Source of the DNA: Firmicutes bacterium UBA4874
GTDB lineage: Bacteria; Bacillota; Clostridia; Caldicoprobacterales; DTU083
Direction of reading: 5' to 3'
DNA: 8,085 bases
Assembly (NCBI GenBank): GCA_002399435.1
Contig: DHDO01000108.1
Location: forward strand, 11,008-19,092
Shown here: piece by piece, positions 6,250 to 8,085 of the stretch
Layout: the number at the start of each line of letters is the position of its first letter
How positions within the stretch are numbered: the first letter of the stretch is position 1
Position numbers and translations under genes: made by a program
Notes under the pieces: generated by a model
Told to the model about the DNA's origin: nothing
The model's database searches: none
The model's input: only the letters and a program-made list of their open reading frames with translations

Positions 6250-8085
6250 TTATATAACATTTGTTCTTGCAACCTCCGCCTGTATCTCAACCAGGTGGCG
6301 GAACGTTCCATTCTCTTTTCTCATCAGTTCATCATGTGTTCCTTCTTCCACAATCTTACCTTTATCCAGGACAAGGATCCGGTGGGCGTTTTTCAATGTG
6401 GACAGACGATGAGCTATTGCAATGGTGGTTCGATTGTGGACCAGCCTGTCGATAGCCTCCTGAATCAGCTTTTCCGTTTCCGTATCCACAGACGACGTGG
6501 CTTCATCCAGAATCAGAACTCTGGGGTTCTTCAGAATTGCCCTGGCAATGGAAATCCTTTGCTTCTCCCCACCGGACAGTCCGATTCCCCTTTCTCCGAT
6601 CAAAGTATCATAGCCATCCGGAAATTTCATAATAAACTTATGTGCATTTGCTGCTCTGGCAGCCCATACAATTTCCTCCAGGGATGCCGAAGGACGTCCA
6701 TAGGAGATGTTCTCGGCAATCGTTCCGTAAAACAAATACGGTTCCTGAAGCACAACACCGATATTGGAACGAAGGGCGTTGAGATCCATATCTTCTATAT
6801 TGACTCCATCCAGAAGGACTTCTCCTTCCGTGGCTTCATAGAACCGGGGAATCAGGTTGACCAGGGTGGATTTTCCGGCACCGCTGGAACCTACCAAACC
6901 AATCAGCTCACCGGCATGGATATGAAGGTTGATATCTTTCAGAACCTCTTCCCCGACCTCGTAATAGAAAGAGACATGGCGAAACACAATCTCCCCTTTC
7001 ATCAGAACCGCCTTCTCCGACTCCACCTGGCGGAACTCTGACTGTTGATCAAGAATTTCAAAAACCCGCTCGGCAGCTGTAATGGCGCCTTCGTACTGCT
7101 CATTCAAGTGACTGAGGGTGGTGATCGGTTGATAAAACCTCCACATATAGCCGATAAAGGCGGTCAGGGTACCAAGGGTGATACCCTGGTGGGCAATCAC
7201 CCGGTAGCCCCCATAGCCCCATATCAGCACAGCACCGACGGAGGTGGCCAGGGAAATCAGCGGAAAGAAGGTGGAACGGTATTTTATGGCACGGACCTCC
7301 TCGTGAAAATAATCCTCCAGTGCTTCCTGAAACTTTTCCGTCTCGTAATGTTCCTGGGTAAAGGCCTTTACGACTTTGATACCCGGTATGGCCCCTCCCA
7401 ATACAGCGCTCATGTTGGACCGGCGTCTCCAGATCCTGTGATACAGCTTGTGAATCCTTTTTCCAAAGAATCTCGTCCCGAAAAAGATAAAGGGAGTAGG
7501 CAAAAGGACAATCAGAGCCAGCTGCCAGTCCTGTGCAAACAGAATAACGGCAATGGCAACCAGCGTAAAGATCTGCACAATGGTCTCCTGAATCCCGAGT
7601 ACAATGAAATTCTGTATGGAGGAAGTATCTCCGGTGACCCGATTCATGATGGCGCCGGTTTGCCTTTTGTCATAATAGGCCAGACCCAGGGACTGCAGAT
7701 GGGCATAAACCTGGGAGCGCAGATCGTAAATGATTTTCTGCCCCAGCCAGGCCAGCTGATAGCTCCGAAGCCCTTCAAACAAAACACTTAAAAGATTGGC
7801 CCCAAAGATGACCAATACAATCCATTTGAGGTAATCCAGCCTGCTCTTGCGGATCACATCGTCAATCATGATTTTCTGCAGATAAGGCGGTACCAGGGTC
7901 AATACCGTATAAATCAATGTCGTCAGCAGCATCAGCGCAACCTTCCACCGATAAGGCCGCAGATAATCCAATAATCTTCGTAATGTCTCGGTTTTTTTGG
8001 AGCATTTGGGACATGTGGTAGTGCCCCTGCGAAACGGAGTCCCGCAATTCGGACATCTGTTTTCCCCATATATGCTTTCTCCGTC
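6250..8085 (-). CDS. ABC exporter half-transporter (fused permease and ATPase) with N-terminal zinc ribbon; 5' end off window
   Basis: The frame is open from the right edge to the stop at 6250, giving 611 visible residues. Residues 11-28 form a zinc ribbon, CPNC then ten residues then CPKC (C11, C14, C25, C28). A type-I exporter membrane domain follows, with about six helices between residues 48 and 323. The ATPase domain is complete: Walker A GSSGAGKST (399-407), Q-loop Q447, signature LSGGEKQR (503-510), Walker B VLILDE (523-528) and switch histidine H559. It should work as a dimer in the membrane; the substrate is unknown. A TTG at 7971 could be mistaken for the start, but it has no good ribosome site and would remove the in-frame zinc ribbon. 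No ATG, GTG or TTG is present in frame between 7972 and 8085, so the true start lies beyond the window. It is followed by the DUF1854 gene. Confidence 0.9.
   Translation of the reverse strand, partial: DGESIYGENRCPNCGTPFRRGTTTCPKCSKKTETLRRLLDYLRPYRWKVALMLLTTLIYTVLTLVPPYLQKIMIDDVIRKSRLDYLKWIVLVIFGANLLSVLFEGLRSYQLAWLGQKIIYDLRSQVYAHLQSLGLAYYDKRQTGAIMNRVTGDTSSIQNFIVLGIQETIVQIFTLVAIAVILFAQDWQLALIVLLPTPFIFFGTRFFGKRIHKLYHRIWRRRSNMSAVLGGAIPGIKVVKAFTQEHYETEKFQEALEDYFHEEVRAIKYRSTFFPLISLATSVGAVLIWGYGGYRVIAHQGITLGTLTAFIGYMWRFYQPITTLSHLNEQYEGAITAAERVFEILDQQSEFRQVESEKAVLMKGEIVFRHVSFYYEVGEEVLKDINLHIHAGELIGLVGSSGAGKSTLVNLIPRFYEATEGEVLLDGVNIEDMDLNALRSNIGVVLQEPYLFYGTIAENISYGRPSASLEEIVWAARAANAHKFIMKFPDGYDTLIGERGIGLSGGEKQRISIARAILKNPRVLILDEATSSVDTETEKLIQEAIDRLVHNRTTIAIAHRLSTLKNAHRILVLDKGKIVEEGTHDELMRKENGTFRHLVEIQAEVARTNVI

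Noticed and set aside
6231..6311. Extended start of the DUF1854 gene at the ATG at 6311
   Set aside because: It would overlap the end of the ABC gene by 62 bases and lacks a ribosome site, whereas the ATG at 6230 has GGGAGG at ideal spacing.
6193..7041. Long plus-strand reading frame (282 codons) opposite the ABC transporter ATPase domain and the DUF1854 start
   Set aside because: It is antisense to the Walker A, signature and Walker B motifs of a clear gene and has no recognisable domain; an antisense shadow.
7045..7791. Long plus-strand reading frame (248 codons) opposite the ABC membrane domain
   Set aside because: It lies fully antisense to a conserved exporter membrane domain and has low-complexity, domain-free sequence.

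Overview
The window reads as chromosome of an endospore-forming Bacillota, most likely a member of the Clostridia. The basis is a clear yunB sporulation gene, strong AGGAGG/GAGGTG-type ribosome binding sites, moderate base composition and a saccharolytic gene pair. Species cannot be named from this sequence. All six supported genes lie on the minus strand, so the transcriptional order runs from the right end (8085) to the left end (1). Both outermost genes run off the window.

Right part (8085 to 5703): an ABC exporter half-transporter with an in-frame N-terminal zinc ribbon is followed after 19 bases by a small DUF1854 protein. They look like one transcription unit. ABC/DUF1854 pairs occur in other bacteria, but their substrate here is unknown.

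Middle (5702 to 2141): a 111-base gap holds three near-identical 22-base tandem repeats and a good match to a mother-cell sigma-E promoter in front of yunB. After a further 106-base gap comes a complete P-type ATPase of the plasma-membrane calcium pump (P2B) type. A sigma-E-like promoter can also be drawn in front of it, although a vegetative -10 lies in the same place. If both promoters are real, yunB and the calcium pump would be expressed together in the mother cell during sporulation.

Left part (2140 to 1): a TIM-barrel sugar isomerase/epimerase probably starts at a TTG codon. It is followed after 34 bases by the N-terminal 399 residues of a large glycoside hydrolase of the GH106-like (alpha-L-rhamnosidase-related) type. 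This is probably a carbohydrate-use operon that continues beyond the left edge.

No RNA genes, mobile elements, CRISPR arrays or convincing rho-independent terminators were found. No gene-free stretch exceeds 300 bases; the largest gap is about 141 bases.
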